NCBI RefSeq assembly: GCF_003261055.1
Contig: NZ_CP030073.1
Coordinates: forward strand, 5,704,001 to 5,768,000
Length of the DNA stretch: 64,000 bases
DNA from: Streptomyces cadmiisoli
GTDB taxonomy: Bacteria > Actinomycetota > Actinomycetes > Streptomycetales > Streptomycetaceae
Direction: 5' to 3'
Shown here: one piece after another, positions 53,904 to 63,061 of the stretch
Layout: each line of letters starts with the position of its first letter
Numbering within the stretch: the first letter of the stretch is position 1
Translations under genes and position numbers: made by a program
Notes under the pieces: generated by a model
The model's database searches: none
Seen by the model: the letters and a program-made list of their open reading frames with translations, nothing else
What the model was told of the DNA's origin: nothing

Positions 53904-54875
53904 TCACCTCTCGAAGTGCGCCCGCACGCGCGCCTGCACCCGCGGCCCCGCGCCGATCCGGTCCAGTCCCAGCAGCGCCGCCCCCAGCACCGGACCGGCC
54001 GTCACCACCCGGGCGACGGCCTTGGGCGCCCGGGTGGCCAGCAGTTCCCGGATGCGGTCGTCGAGCCGGGCGTGCCGCGCGGCGAGGACACTGCCGCCGA
54101 GCAGCACCGGCGTCTCCTCCGCCAGCAGGTCCAGCCGGGACAGGGCGACCGTCGCCATGGTCACCACCTCGTCGGCGAGGCGGTCGACGACGGCCAGGGC
54201 GACCGGGTCGCCGGCGGCCGCCGTGGCGAACAGGACCGGCGCCAGTTCGTGCCGCCGGTGCGGCGGCACGTGTTCCAGGTGCAGGGCCTCGATGAGGGCG
54301 TACATGGAGTCCAGGCCGAAGTGCGCGGGCAAGGTCCGCGCCAGTTCGGTGGGGCCGCCCCGGCCGTCCTCCGCGCGCGCCGCGTGGAAGAGGGCCTCCT
54401 CGGCCAGCCCCCAGCCGCCGCCCCAGTCACCCGACATGCGCCCGACGGCCGGGAAACGGGCGGTGCGCCCGTCGGGGCGCATGCCGACGCAGTTGATGCC
54501 GGCCCCGCACACGACGGCGACCCCGCGCGGTTCGGACACCCCGGCCCGCAGGATCGCGAACGTGTCGTTGCGCACCTCGACGGTCGTGCCCCACGCGCGT
54601 GCCCGCACGGCGGCCGTCAACTGCTCCTCCTCCACGGGGAAGTCGGCGTTGGCCAGACACGCCGCCACATGCCCGACGCCGGTCACCCCGGCGGTCGCGA
54701 AGGCCCTGGACACGGCCTCCGCCAGGGTGTTCGTCGCCGCCTCGACGCCCACCGACGGCGGCCGGAAACCCCCGCCGCGGGCCTCGGCGAGCACGGTCCC
54801 GTCGGCGGCCACGACCGCGACGTCGGTTTTGCTGTTGCCGGCGTCGACGGCGAGGACTGCTGCGGTCAGGCCCAC
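53904..54875 (-). CDS. csnK: CsnK, amino-sugar kinase of the BadF/BadG type
   Basis: A 323-residue ATPase/kinase of the ASKHA superfamily. VLAVDAGNSKTDVAVVAADG is the phosphate-1 motif, and GAGINCVGM and GDWGGGWGL match glucosamine/N-acetylglucosamine kinase relatives. It would phosphorylate glucosamine or a short oligosaccharide after uptake. The GTG start at 54875 overlaps csnH by 10 bases. It is the last gene of the operon and convergent with no gene, followed by about 220 bases before the glnX start region. Confidence 0.86.
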   Translation of the reverse strand: MGLTAAVLAVDAGNSKTDVAVVAADGTVLAEARGGGFRPPSVGVEAATNTLAEAVSRAFATAGVTGVGHVAACLANADFPVEEEQLTAAVRARAWGTTVEVRNDTFAILRAGVSEPRGVAVVCGAGINCVGMRPDGRTARFPAVGRMSGDWGGGWGLAEEALFHAARAEDGRGGPTELARTLPAHFGLDSMYALIEALHLEHVPPHRRHELAPVLFATAAAGDPVALAVVDRLADEVVTMATVALSRLDLLAEETPVLLGGSVLAARHARLDDRIRELLATRAPKAVARVVTAGPVLGAALLGLDRIGAGPRVQARVRAHFER

Positions 54876-56134
54876 GCGAGGTGCTCCCGGTTGTGTGCGA
54901 TCAGCTGGTCGGTGAGGGTGTCGGCGTACTCGTACTGGCCGATGAGGGGATGGGCGAGCAGCGCCCGTAGGACGCGGTCGCGGCCACCGCGCAGGGCCGC
55001 CTCCAGGGCGAGATCCTCGTAGGCGGTCACAGCGGCCATCAGGCCCGCGTACAGGGGGTCGACCGGGGCGACCGGCAGGGGTGCGGGGCCGCCCCCGGCG
55101 CCGACGGCCGCCTGCACCTCGATCACCGCGTCGTCCGGCAGGAAGGGCAGCGTGCCCCGGTTGAGGGTGTTCACCACCTGGTACGGGCTCCCGGTGCCGC
55201 TGAGCAGCGCCGCCGCCAGGTCCACCGCCGCCTCGGAGTAGAACGCGCCGCCCCGCTTGCCCAGCAGTTCCGGTTTCTCGTCGAGCGCGGGATCGCCGTA
55301 CATCCTCAGCAGTTCCCGTTCCATGGCGGCCACTTCGGCGGCCCGGGAGGGCTTGGTGCGCTGTTCGCGCACCACCTCGTCGTGCGCGTAGAAGTAGCGC
55401 AGGTAGTACGAGGGGACGACGCCCAGGCGGTCCAGGAGCGGACGGGGCAGGCGGACGTCCGCGGCGATGGCGTCGCCGTGCTCCGCGAGCAGACCGGGCA
55501 GCAGGTCCTCGCCGTCGGGGCCGCCCAGACGCACGCCCGTCTCCCACGTGAGGTGGTTGAGTCCCACGTGGTCCAGGTGGACGTCGGCCGGCGCCACGTC
55601 CAGCAGCGCGGCGAACTTCCGCTGGAAGCCGATCGCCACGTTGCACAGCCCGACCGCCTTGTGCCCGGCGCCCAGCAGCGCGCGCGTCACGATGCCGACC
55701 GGGTTGGTGAAGTCGATGATCCAGGCGTCGGGGTTGGCGCGCCGGACACGTTCGGCGATGTCGAGGACGACCGGGACGGTGCGCAGCGCCTTGGCGAGGC
55801 CGCCGGCGCCGGTCGTCTCCTGGCCGATGCAGCCGCACTCCAGGGGCCAGGTCTCGTCCTGTTCGCGGGCCGCCTGGCCGCCCACGCGGAGCTGGAGCAG
55901 GACCGCGTCGGCGCCCTCGACGCCCGCGTCCAGGTCGGAGGTGGTGACGACCTTCCCGTCGTGCCCCTGGCGGGCGAAGATACGGCGGGCCAGGCCGCCC
56001 ACCAGGTCCAGCCGGTCGGTCGCCGGGTCGACGAGGACCAGCTCCTCGACGGGGAGGGTGTCCCTGAGGCGGGCGAAGCCGTCGACGAGCTCCGGTGTGT
56101 AGGTGGAGCCGCCGCCTACGACGGTGAGTTTCAT
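54866..56134 (-). CDS. csnH: CsnH, GH4 family 6-phospho-glycosidase
   Basis: A 422-residue NAD- and Mn-dependent hydrolase. VVGGGSTYTPELVDG binds NAD, GCIGQETTG holds the metal-binding Cys, DFTNPVG and VGLNHLTW are further family motifs. GH4 enzymes hydrolyse phosphorylated or oxidised glycosides by an elimination mechanism. In this operon the probable substrate is a chitosan-derived glucosamine oligomer. It starts nine bases after csnG and overlaps csnK. Confidence 0.92.
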   Translation of the reverse strand: MKLTVVGGGSTYTPELVDGFARLRDTLPVEELVLVDPATDRLDLVGGLARRIFARQGHDGKVVTTSDLDAGVEGADAVLLQLRVGGQAAREQDETWPLECGCIGQETTGAGGLAKALRTVPVVLDIAERVRRANPDAWIIDFTNPVGIVTRALLGAGHKAVGLCNVAIGFQRKFAALLDVAPADVHLDHVGLNHLTWETGVRLGGPDGEDLLPGLLAEHGDAIAADVRLPRPLLDRLGVVPSYYLRYFYAHDEVVREQRTKPSRAAEVAAMERELLRMYGDPALDEKPELLGKRGGAFYSEAAVDLAAALLSGTGSPYQVVNTLNRGTLPFLPDDAVIEVQAAVGAGGGPAPLPVAPVDPLYAGLMAAVTAYEDLALEAALRGGRDRVLRALLAHPLIGQYEYADTLTDQLIAHNREHLAWA

Positions 56135-56142
56135 ACGGTGTG

Positions 56143-57024
56143 TCAGCCCTTCACTCCGGTGAGCGTGACGCCCTCGACGAACGCCTTCTGGGCGAAGAAG
56201 AACACGAGGATCACGGGTGCCATGACGAGTACGGTCGCCGCCATGGTGAGGTTCCAGTCTGTGTGGTGCGCGCCCTTGAACGACTCCAGTCCGTAGGACA
56301 GGGTCCAGGCGCCGGGGTTCTCCGAGGCGTAGATCTGCGGTCCGAAGTAGTCGTTCCAGGCGTAGAAGAACTGGAACAGGGCCACGGCCGCGATGCCCGG
56401 TTTCGCCATCGGCAGGACGACCCTCAGCAGGGTCCGCAGTTCGCCGCAGCCGTCCACTCTGGCCGCGTCCAGGTACTCGTCGGGCACGGTGGTCAGGAAC
56501 TGGCGCAGCAGGAAGACGGAGAACGCGTCGCCGAACGCCATCGGTATCAGCAGCGGCCACAGGCTGCCGGACAGGTCCAGCTGCTTCGCCCAGAACAGGT
56601 ACATCGGGATGACGACGACCTGCGGCGGCAGCATCATCATCGAGATCACCAGCATGAGTGACAGGTTGCGGCCGCGGAAGCGGAACTTGGCCAGCGCGTA
56701 GGCCACCGGGATCGACGACACGACGGTCAGCACGGTGCCCAGCCCCGCGTACAGCAGGGTGTTGCGCCACCAGGTCGGGAAGCCCGGGGTGTCGAAGACC
56801 CTGCGGTAGTTGTCCCACTCCCACGTGTCGGGTATCAGGTCCCGGCTGAGGGCCTGGCTGTCGCTCATCAGCGAGGTCAGCAGGACGAACACGAAGGGGA
56901 GCGTGAAGAACAGGGCGGCGGCGATGCCCAGCGAGTGGACCGCGATCCATTCGAGCGCGGCCCGGCGCCGGGCGGCGCGCCCGCTCACCGCCGGGGCGGC
57001 CGGTACGACGGGTGTCCGGGTCAT
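56143..57024 (-). CDS. csnG: CsnG, sugar ABC transporter permease (MalG type)
   Basis: A 293-residue permease with six transmembrane helices. The EAA-loop region YLDAARVDGCGELRTLLRVVLPMAKPGI contacts the shared ATPase. The C-terminal part and the short N-terminus fit the MalG branch. It overlaps csnF by four bases. No ATPase gene lies in the operon; Streptomyces sugar importers of this kind share MsiK, encoded elsewhere. Confidence 0.93.
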   Translation of the reverse strand: MTRTPVVPAAPAVSGRAARRRAALEWIAVHSLGIAAALFFTLPFVFVLLTSLMSDSQALSRDLIPDTWEWDNYRRVFDTPGFPTWWRNTLLYAGLGTVLTVVSSIPVAYALAKFRFRGRNLSLMLVISMMMLPPQVVVIPMYLFWAKQLDLSGSLWPLLIPMAFGDAFSVFLLRQFLTTVPDEYLDAARVDGCGELRTLLRVVLPMAKPGIAAVALFQFFYAWNDYFGPQIYASENPGAWTLSYGLESFKGAHHTDWNLTMAATVLVMAPVILVFFFAQKAFVEGVTLTGVKG

Positions 57025-57965
57025 CGGTCACCTGCCTGGACGAGGCCGCCGCGGCGCCGCATCAGCAGTGCGGTGAACGCCATCGACAGGGCGAACAGCA
57101 CCAGGGCGACCACGCAGGCCGCGCCGTAGTCGAAGCGCTGGAAGCCGAGGTTGTAGACGAGCTGGGGGAGGGTGAGGGTCGACTTCTCCGGGTAGCCGGG
57201 TTCGAACTGCGTGCCCGCGCCCTGGATGACGCCCGAGGCGACCTTCCCGGCGACCAGCGGCTGCGTGTAGTACTGCATCGCCTGGATCACTCCCGTGACC
57301 ACCGCGAACATCACGATCGGCGAGATGTTCGGCAGCGTGACGTACCGAAAGCGCTGCCAGGGCGAGGTGCCGTCCAGTTCGGCGGCCTCGTACTGCTCCT
57401 TCGGCACGTCGAGCAGGGCGGCCATGAAGATGACCATCAGGTCGCCGATGCCCCACAGCGCGAGCAGGGTGAGGGCCGGTTTCGACCAGGCCGGGTCGTT
57501 GAACCAGGCCGGGGCCGGCACGCCCGCGTTCTCCAGGATCGAGTTGACCGGGCCGGTGCCGGGGTTGAGGAGGAAGGCGAACGCCATCGTCGCGGCGACC
57601 GGCGGGGCGAGGTAGGGGAGGTAGAAGAGGGTGCGGAAGACACCCGTGCCCGTCCTGATCTTCGTGATCAGGATGCCGACGCCGAGGCCGAAGACCACCC
57701 GCAGGCCGACCATGACCAGGACCAGCCACAGGGTGTTGCGCAGCGCGGGCCAGAACAGGGGGTAGTGCTGGAAGACGTACGTCCAGTTCTGCGTTCCGCT
57801 CCAGGTCGGCGGCCGGAACCCGTCGTAGCGCATGAAGGAGAAGTAGACGGTCGACAGCAGCGGATAGGCGAAGAAGACCGAGAAGCCGATCAGCCACGGG
57901 GACAGGAAGGCGAGGGTGCGAAGCGCCGACCTGCGGCGCTTCGACGCGAGGGTGACGGTGCTCAT
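57021..57965 (-). CDS. csnF: CsnF, sugar ABC transporter permease (MalF type)
   Basis: A 314-residue permease with six helices. The EAA loop is EQYEAAELDGTSPWQRFRYVTLPNISP. The N-terminus (RRSALRTLAFLSPWLIGFSVF) is typical of the MalF/UgpA branch. It starts 10 bases after the csnE stop and overlaps csnG by ATGA. With csnE and csnG it forms the importer for chitosan-derived D-glucosamine oligosaccharides. Confidence 0.93.
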   Translation of the reverse strand: MSTVTLASKRRRSALRTLAFLSPWLIGFSVFFAYPLLSTVYFSFMRYDGFRPPTWSGTQNWTYVFQHYPLFWPALRNTLWLVLVMVGLRVVFGLGVGILITKIRTGTGVFRTLFYLPYLAPPVAATMAFAFLLNPGTGPVNSILENAGVPAPAWFNDPAWSKPALTLLALWGIGDLMVIFMAALLDVPKEQYEAAELDGTSPWQRFRYVTLPNISPIVMFAVVTGVIQAMQYYTQPLVAGKVASGVIQGAGTQFEPGYPEKSTLTLPQLVYNLGFQRFDYGAACVVALVLFALSMAFTALLMRRRGGLVQAGDR

Positions 57966-57975
57966 CGACGCGGCG

Positions 57976-59313
57976 TCACTTCGCCTGGGCGATGTCCGTG
58001 TCGATCTGCCGGGCCGTCTTCGCCAGCCCCGCCTTCAGATCGGTCTCCTTGCCGCTCTCGTAGTCGTAGCCGAACTGCTGGATCGTCGAGAGGTACACAC
58101 CGCCGTTGACCGAGGCGGGGGTGGTCGTGGAGTCCGGGTGCGCGGCGATGTCCAGGAACGTCTTGAAGCGCGGGTCGTACTTCAGCTTCGGGGACTTCAG
58201 GGCCGCGAGGGTGGAGGGCACGTTGTGGATGGCGTTGGAGAAGCCGACCACCGCGTCCGTGTCCGTGGTCATGTACTTCACGAGTTCCCAGGCGGCGTTC
58301 TGCTTGCGGCTGGTGGCCGCGATCCCGGCGATGGTGCCGGTGATGTAGCCCTTGCCGTACTCGTCGGCCCGGTCGTCGGGGACGGGCAGCGGGGCGACGC
58401 CGATCTCGAAGCCGGGGTCGGTCTCCAGGGCCATGCCGAGCCGCCACTCGCCGTCGAGCTGCATGGCGACCTGGCCGGTGTGGAAGGGGTGCTCGGGGCC
58501 CCATTCGTCGCCGAGCGTGGCGCGGTAGGTCTCCAGCTTCCGGTAGCCGCCGAGTTCGTCGACGAGCCGCTTCTGGAGGGTGAACGCGGCCTCGAACGCG
58601 GGGTCCTCGGCGACCTGGGACTTTCCGTTGTCGTCGAAGTACGTCGGGGAGAACTGGCCGAGGTAGTGCTCGGTGGTCGTCTCCCAGCCGTGGTAGTTCG
58701 GCATGAACCCGAGCTGCTTGTAGGAGTTCCCCCGGGGGACGGTCAGCTTCTTCGCCACCGACTCGAACTCCGACCAGGTCTTCGGCGGGCTCTGCACACC
58801 GGCACGCTCGAACGCCGTCTTGTTGTAGTAGAGGCCGTAGGCGTCGCCCAGCAGCGGTACCGAGCAGCGGTTCCCCTCGAACCGGGTGTACTCGTTCATC
58901 GCCTTCGGGAAGGTCTTCTCCGGGTCGACGCCGGACTTCTCGAAGAACGGGTCCAGGTCGACGAGCGCGCCGGACGAGCAGAACTTCCCGACGTTGTTCG
59001 TGGTGAACGAGGAGATCACGTCGGGGGAGTTGGAGCCGCCCGCGCGCAGCGCCTGGTTGATCTTGTCGTCGGTCATGTTGCCGACGGCCTTCACATCGAT
59101 GTTGGGGTGCTTCTTCCGGAATCCGGCGATCAGTTCCTTCACCGCCTCGACCTCGCCGGGTGCGCTCCAGGCGTGCCAGAAGGTGAGGGTGGTCTGCTTC
59201 GAGGGATCGTCGTCGGCGGCGGAGCCGGACTGGCCGGTGCAGGCCGTGGCGAGAAGGGCGATGGAGGCGGAGGTGGCGAGCGCGACGGCAGTCTTTCGGG
59301 ACGTTCCGGGCAT
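57976..59313 (-). CDS. csnE: CsnE, sugar-binding lipoprotein
   Basis: A 445-residue solute-binding protein (SBP_bac_1). A signal peptide with lipobox LATAC (Cys25) anchors it to the outside of the membrane. The mature part starts TTLTFWHAWSAPGEVEAVKE, and the later segments FTTNNVGKF, YNKTAFERAGV and HTGQVAMQLDGEW are typical of oligosaccharide binders. GGGAGG precedes the ATG. In S. coelicolor this protein binds chitosan-derived glucosamine oligosaccharides for the CsnEFG importer. A purine-rich stretch lies between it and csnR. Confidence 0.93.
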   Translation of the reverse strand: MPGTSRKTAVALATSASIALLATACTGQSGSAADDDPSKQTTLTFWHAWSAPGEVEAVKELIAGFRKKHPNIDVKAVGNMTDDKINQALRAGGSNSPDVISSFTTNNVGKFCSSGALVDLDPFFEKSGVDPEKTFPKAMNEYTRFEGNRCSVPLLGDAYGLYYNKTAFERAGVQSPPKTWSEFESVAKKLTVPRGNSYKQLGFMPNYHGWETTTEHYLGQFSPTYFDDNGKSQVAEDPAFEAAFTLQKRLVDELGGYRKLETYRATLGDEWGPEHPFHTGQVAMQLDGEWRLGMALETDPGFEIGVAPLPVPDDRADEYGKGYITGTIAGIAATSRKQNAAWELVKYMTTDTDAVVGFSNAIHNVPSTLAALKSPKLKYDPRFKTFLDIAAHPDSTTTPASVNGGVYLSTIQQFGYDYESGKETDLKAGLAKTARQIDTDIAQAK

Positions 59314-59326
59314 GGCGAAGCCTCCC

Positions 59327-59408
59327 AGGGAAGGGAAAGGGAAAGGGAAAGGGAAAGGGAACCGGAAAAGGGAAGGGGGACGGAGAGGGGAGAGGGGAAG
59401 GGAAGGGA
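59327..59408. repeat. Homopurine tract with GGGAAA repeats
   Basis: 79 of 82 bases on the + strand are purines, with about five consecutive GGGAAA units at 59331-59360 followed by GGGGAGAG-like units. It lies in the 137-base gap between csnR and csnE and would appear as a CU-rich leader segment in the operon mRNA. It may favour triplex DNA or mRNA slippage. Confidence 0.92.
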
Positions 59409-59450
59409 CGGGCGGGACCGGAGGGCGGGGTCGGTGTGGCGGACGGCCGG

Positions 59451-60662
59451 TCAGCGCGAGGTGTCGAAGACCTCGTCGCGTGCGGTGGCCAGCGCGCTCT
59501 CCAACGCGCCGCGCAGAACGGGCTGTTCGTGTACGTCGCCGACGACCAGCCGCGGCCGGGCCGCGGCAAGTTCCGCCAGCTCGGCCTGGACGAGCAGGCG
59601 CAGCGCCTCACCGCCGGAGGTGAGGGAGGTGCCGCTGAGGACGACCAGTTCGGGGTCGAGGACGGAGACGAGGGAGGCGAGACCGGTGGCGAGGTGCGTG
59701 GCGTAGGTGCGCAGCAGACGGCGGTGCGGTTCGTCGTCGGTCCGCGCGGCACGGGCCAGCAGCGTGGCGGCGGCCTCGGTGTACGGGCCCGCGGGGATGT
59801 CGGGGACGCCGAGTTCGCGGGCGAGCCGGGGGATCGCCTGGGAGCCGGCGAGTTCCTGGTAGCCGCCGCTGTTGGCCTTGGTGACCTGGCGGACCAGGGG
59901 AGTGCCCGGCACCGGCAGGAAGCCGACCTCGCCCGCGCCGCCGGTCCAGCCGCGGTGCAGCCGGCCGCCCAGCACCAGGGCGGCGCCGAGGCCGCCCTCG
60001 TTCCACAGCAGTACGAAGTCGCCGTGGCCGCGGGCGGCGCCGAGCCGCTGCTCGGCCACGGCGACGAGGTTGACGTCGTTCTCGTACTCGACCGGCATCG
60101 GCAGCGCCGCGGCGAGCTCGTCGAGGAGAGTGGGGGAGTGCCAGCCCGGCAGGTGCGAGGCGTAGCGCAGCCGGCCCGTGTTGGGGTCGAAGGCGCCCGG
60201 GGTGCCGATCACGAGGCGGCGGACGTCGTCCCGGGCGAGCCCGGCCGCCTTCACCGCGCCGTCCAGGGCGTCGGTGACCTGCTGGACGACCGGCCGGGCG
60301 GCGCGCCGGCCGGGGGTTCGGACCTCATGGGCGCCGACCGTGCGGCCGGTGACGTCGGCGACGGCGGCGAGGACCCGTTCCGGGGTGACGTCGACCCCGG
60401 CGGCGTACGCCGCGGCCGGGTTCACCGCGTACAGCTGGGCGCCGGGTCCCGGCCGGCCCTCGCTGGTGCCGGTCACCAGCACCAGCCCGGCGGCCTCCAG
60501 CCGGGCCAGCAACTGCGAGGCGGTCGGCTTGGACAGGCCGGTCAGTTTGCCGATCCGGGTGCGGGACAGCGGGCCGTGCTCCAGGAGCAGATCGAGGGCG
60601 GCGCGGTCGTTCATGGCGCGCAGGACGCGGGGGGTGCCCGGCGTACCGGCGGTTCCTGCCAT
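59451..60662 (-). CDS. csnR: CsnR, ROK-family transcriptional repressor
   Basis: A 403-residue regulator. An N-terminal winged helix (about 15-70, SRTRIGKLTGLSKPTASQLL) precedes a ROK sugar-sensing domain with GVDVTPERVLAAVADVTG and GTPGAFDPNTGR. The expected zinc Cys cluster of ROK proteins is not evident. CsnR represses chitosan/glucosamine genes in Streptomyces, and the first gene of the operon is its own. ATG at 60662 or GTG at 60674 could be the start; both have AAAGG within range. A palindromic operator lies 71 bases upstream. Confidence 0.9.
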   Translation of the reverse strand: MAGTAGTPGTPRVLRAMNDRAALDLLLEHGPLSRTRIGKLTGLSKPTASQLLARLEAAGLVLVTGTSEGRPGPGAQLYAVNPAAAYAAGVDVTPERVLAAVADVTGRTVGAHEVRTPGRRAARPVVQQVTDALDGAVKAAGLARDDVRRLVIGTPGAFDPNTGRLRYASHLPGWHSPTLLDELAAALPMPVEYENDVNLVAVAEQRLGAARGHGDFVLLWNEGGLGAALVLGGRLHRGWTGGAGEVGFLPVPGTPLVRQVTKANSGGYQELAGSQAIPRLARELGVPDIPAGPYTEAAATLLARAARTDDEPHRRLLRTYATHLATGLASLVSVLDPELVVLSGTSLTSGGEALRLLVQAELAELAAARPRLVVGDVHEQPVLRGALESALATARDEVFDTSR

Positions 60663-60732
60663 GGGGGTCGACACCTGCCTTTCGGGCGCTCGGCTCGGCA
60701 GTGAGCGGACGGTCCGGTCCGTCCGATCACTG

Positions 60733-60747
60733 TTAGGAAAGTTTCCT
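60733..60747. promoter_or_regulatory. CsnR operator (palindrome)
   Basis: TAGGAAAGTTTCCTA is a perfect palindrome around a central G. It matches, from memory, the AGGAAA/TTTCCT half-sites known for CsnR. It lies between csnR and the upstream mscS-type gene, at the presumed csnR promoter. No second copy was seen before csnE, so one site should control the whole operon. Confidence 0.85.
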
Positions 60748-60798
60748 ATCCGGCGTTGGCGGAAACGTAAGCCCGCCGCGAACGGAGCGTCAAGAGCG

Positions 60799-60839
60799 AA
60801 CGCCCCCGGGGCGACGGAGTCGTTACCCGCGGGGGCGTT
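60799..60839 (-). terminator. Hairpin after the MscS-type gene
   Basis: AACGCCCCCG and CGGGGGCGTT form a 10-bp perfect stem with a 21-base loop. It starts 14 bases after the channel gene's stop on the minus strand, before the csn promoter, so it separates the two transcription units. Confidence 0.75.
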
Positions 60840-60852
60840 CGTGGTGCGCGGT

Positions 60853-61944
60853 CTACTTCGTCGTGCTCGGTGGACTGAGCGGTGAGGCCGCGGCCGACTG
60901 CGGGGAGGTCGTGTTCGCGTACACCGACGGGGCCGCCATCGCCGCCGTCGGGTCGGCGTCCGGTCCGGCCTCGTGCTGGAGGGGCAGGCCGCCCACGATG
61001 CGGATGCCCTCGCGGTCGAAGGCGCGCTTGATGCGCCAGCGCAGTTCCCGCTCGATGGTGAGGGCCTTGCCCGGCATGGTCTTGGCGGAGACGCGGACGA
61101 CCATCGAGTCGAGCAGGACGCTGTCCAGGCCCAGGATCTCCACGGGCCCCCACAGCATCTCGTTCCAGGGGTCCTCCTTGCTCAGGGCGTCGCCGACCTC
61201 GCCGAGCACGGCCTTGACGTGGTCCAGGTCCTCCGAGGGGCGCACCGTGACGTCGACGCCCGCCGTGGCCCAGCCCTGGGAGAGGTTGCCGACGCGCTTG
61301 ACCTCGCCGTTGCGGACGTACCAGATCTCGCCGTTGTCGCCGCGCAGCTTGGTCACCCGCAGGCCCACCTCGATGACCTCGCCGGACGCGACACCCGCGT
61401 CGATCGAGTCGCCGACGCCGTACTGGTCCTCGAGGATCATGAACACGCCGGACAGGAAGTCCGTGACGAGGTTGCGGGCTCCGAAGCCGATCGCGACACC
61501 GGCGACACCCGCGGACGCCAGCAGGGGCGCCAGGTCGATCTGGAAGGTCGACAGGATCATCAGGCCCGCGGTGCCCATGATCAGGAAGCTCGCCACGGAG
61601 CGCAGTACGGAGCCGATCGCCTGCGAGCGCTGGCGGCGGCGCTCCACGTTCACCAGCAGGCCGCCGATCGCCGTGCCGTCGACCGCCTGCGCGGTGCGGT
61701 TCATGCGCTCTATCAGCTTGGTGATCGCCCGCCGGACCGCCACTCTCAGTACGGCCGCGATCACCAGGATCAGCAGCACCCTGAGGCCGATCGCGAGCCA
61801 TGTCGACCAGTTCTGTTCGATCCAGCTCGCCGCGTTCGTCGCGCTCTCCTGGGCGTCCTGGAGCGAGGGAACCGACGGAGCCGTCCCCGAGGGGGACGGC
61901 GACGGCGACGGATCGGCGGCCGGCAGGACGGACAAGGGCGACAC
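60853..61944 (-). CDS. MscS-family mechanosensitive channel
   Basis: A 363-residue membrane protein. Transmembrane helix 1 is at about 45-65, and further helices at about 100-160 contain the pore-type segment LASAGVAGVAIGFGARNLVTDF. A beta-domain (DQYGVGDSIDAG, then VGLRVTKLRGDNGEIWYVRNG) matches the MscS cytoplasmic vestibule. It relieves osmotic pressure. A Pro/Ser-rich stretch at the N-terminus is outside the family core. The GTG at 61944 has GGAGG eight bases upstream, and this start is preferred to a longer frame at 61998. Confidence 0.9.
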   Translation of the reverse strand: MSPLSVLPAADPSPSPSPSGTAPSVPSLQDAQESATNAASWIEQNWSTWLAIGLRVLLILVIAAVLRVAVRRAITKLIERMNRTAQAVDGTAIGGLLVNVERRRQRSQAIGSVLRSVASFLIMGTAGLMILSTFQIDLAPLLASAGVAGVAIGFGARNLVTDFLSGVFMILEDQYGVGDSIDAGVASGEVIEVGLRVTKLRGDNGEIWYVRNGEVKRVGNLSQGWATAGVDVTVRPSEDLDHVKAVLGEVGDALSKEDPWNEMLWGPVEILGLDSVLLDSMVVRVSAKTMPGKALTIERELRWRIKRAFDREGIRIVGGLPLQHEAGPDADPTAAMAAPSVYANTTSPQSAAASPLSPPSTTK

Positions 61945-62303
61945 GATGGGTACCTCCAGGTGCAGCGGTCCGCCCCCGGTGCGGGCGGTCAAGGTCACGG
62001 GAAGGTCACCGGGCGGGCGGATTCACCACACTATCGGGGCATCGTGTGCGGTTCGTTGCGAAGCCCAGGATGCGGGCGGCACCCCCCTGGGGCGGAACGC
62101 AGCGGACGAATCGCAGGTGGGGCGAGCCCTGGCGGGAGACGGGGGAATGAAGTGGGTGTGATCCTGGGGAGGAATCGCATGTGGTCGAAAACACTCCCAG
62201 CCCGTTACCGGGACATGGTGGCGCATTCACCAGGCATGAGGGGAGACTGACTGCAGATCGTCCCGGCGCGAGCCACGCGCCGCCGGCGTACAAGGAGGCA
62301 TCC
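61945..62303. other. Divergent intergenic region between MscS and HNH genes
   Basis: 359 bases between two divergent genes, so both promoters should lie here. The stretch from 62030 to 62270 is slightly less GC-rich (ACACTATCGGGGCATCG; ATGAAGTGGG), but no -10/-35 pair was matched with confidence. No gene is supported. Confidence 0.45.
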
Positions 62304-62840
62304 GTGCCGCATGTCCTGGTCCTCAACGCGTCGTACGAGCCGCTCGGCGTCGTACCGCTCCGCCGCGCGCTCGTCCTCGTCCTCGAGAACAAGGCCGTAT
62401 GCCTCGAGGAGTCCGGCGCCTATCTGCACAGCGCAACCGTCACAGTCCCCGCACCCAGCGTGGTCCGGCTCAAGCGATTCGTCCGGGTTCCCTATCGGGG
62501 GCCCGTTCCTCTGACCCGCCGGGCGCTTTTCGCGCGCGACGGGGGCCGGTGCATGTACTGCGGTGGCGTCGCAACCAGCGTCGACCACGTCATCCCGCGC
62601 AGCCGCGGGGGCAAGCACGTCTGGGACAACGTGGTGGCGTCCTGCCGCCGCTGCAACCACGTCAAGGCCGACCGTCACCTCGGTGAGATCGGCTGGCGGC
62701 TGCGCCACAAACCCGCCCCACCCACCGGCCTGGCCTGGCGCATCATCGGGACCGGCCACAGGGACCCACGCTGGTTGCCGTACTTGCAGCCGTACGGCGC
62801 CGACGACGCCTTGGCCCGGATCGACGGCATTTCAGCCTGA
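62304..62840 (+). CDS. HNH endonuclease
   Basis: A 178-residue protein. Its N-terminus (PHVLVLNASYEPLGVVPLRRA) is typical of a widespread actinobacterial HNH protein. The zinc/HNH part is CMYCGG followed by DHVIPRSRGG and the later CRRCN, giving a four-Cys zinc site and the catalytic His. The substrate is unknown; such proteins often sit outside phage or restriction systems. The GTG at 62304 follows AAGGAGG. Confidence 0.88.
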   Translation: MPHVLVLNASYEPLGVVPLRRALVLVLENKAVCLEESGAYLHSATVTVPAPSVVRLKRFVRVPYRGPVPLTRRALFARDGGRCMYCGGVATSVDHVIPRSRGGKHVWDNVVASCRRCNHVKADRHLGEIGWRLRHKPAPPTGLAWRIIGTGHRDPRWLPYLQPYGADDALARIDGISA

Positions 62841-63000
62841 CGGTCCGGGCTTTCGCATGTCCTCGGACCTGCCGGCCCGCGGGTCCGGGGAGACCCCCGT
62901 CCACCCCGGTCCCGCGGGCAGGCCCCGGCCTGTCCGGGGCCCTGCCCGCCGCAGGACCTCGGCACGAGGTGCGCGCGGGAGCCCTGCCGTGCCCGCCGAC

Positions 63001-63049
63001 GGCCGGAACGGCAGGTCGCAGGGGTCGGTCGGGCCGGAACGGCAGGTCG
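63001..63049. repeat. 18-bp direct repeat
   Basis: GGCCGGAACGGCAGGTCG occurs at 63001-63018 and again at 63032-63049, 31 bases apart, between the HNH and FtsX-type genes. A third partial copy (CGGCAGGTC) follows at about 63053. Function unknown. Confidence 0.85.
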
Positions 63050-63061
63050 AAGCGGCAGGTC

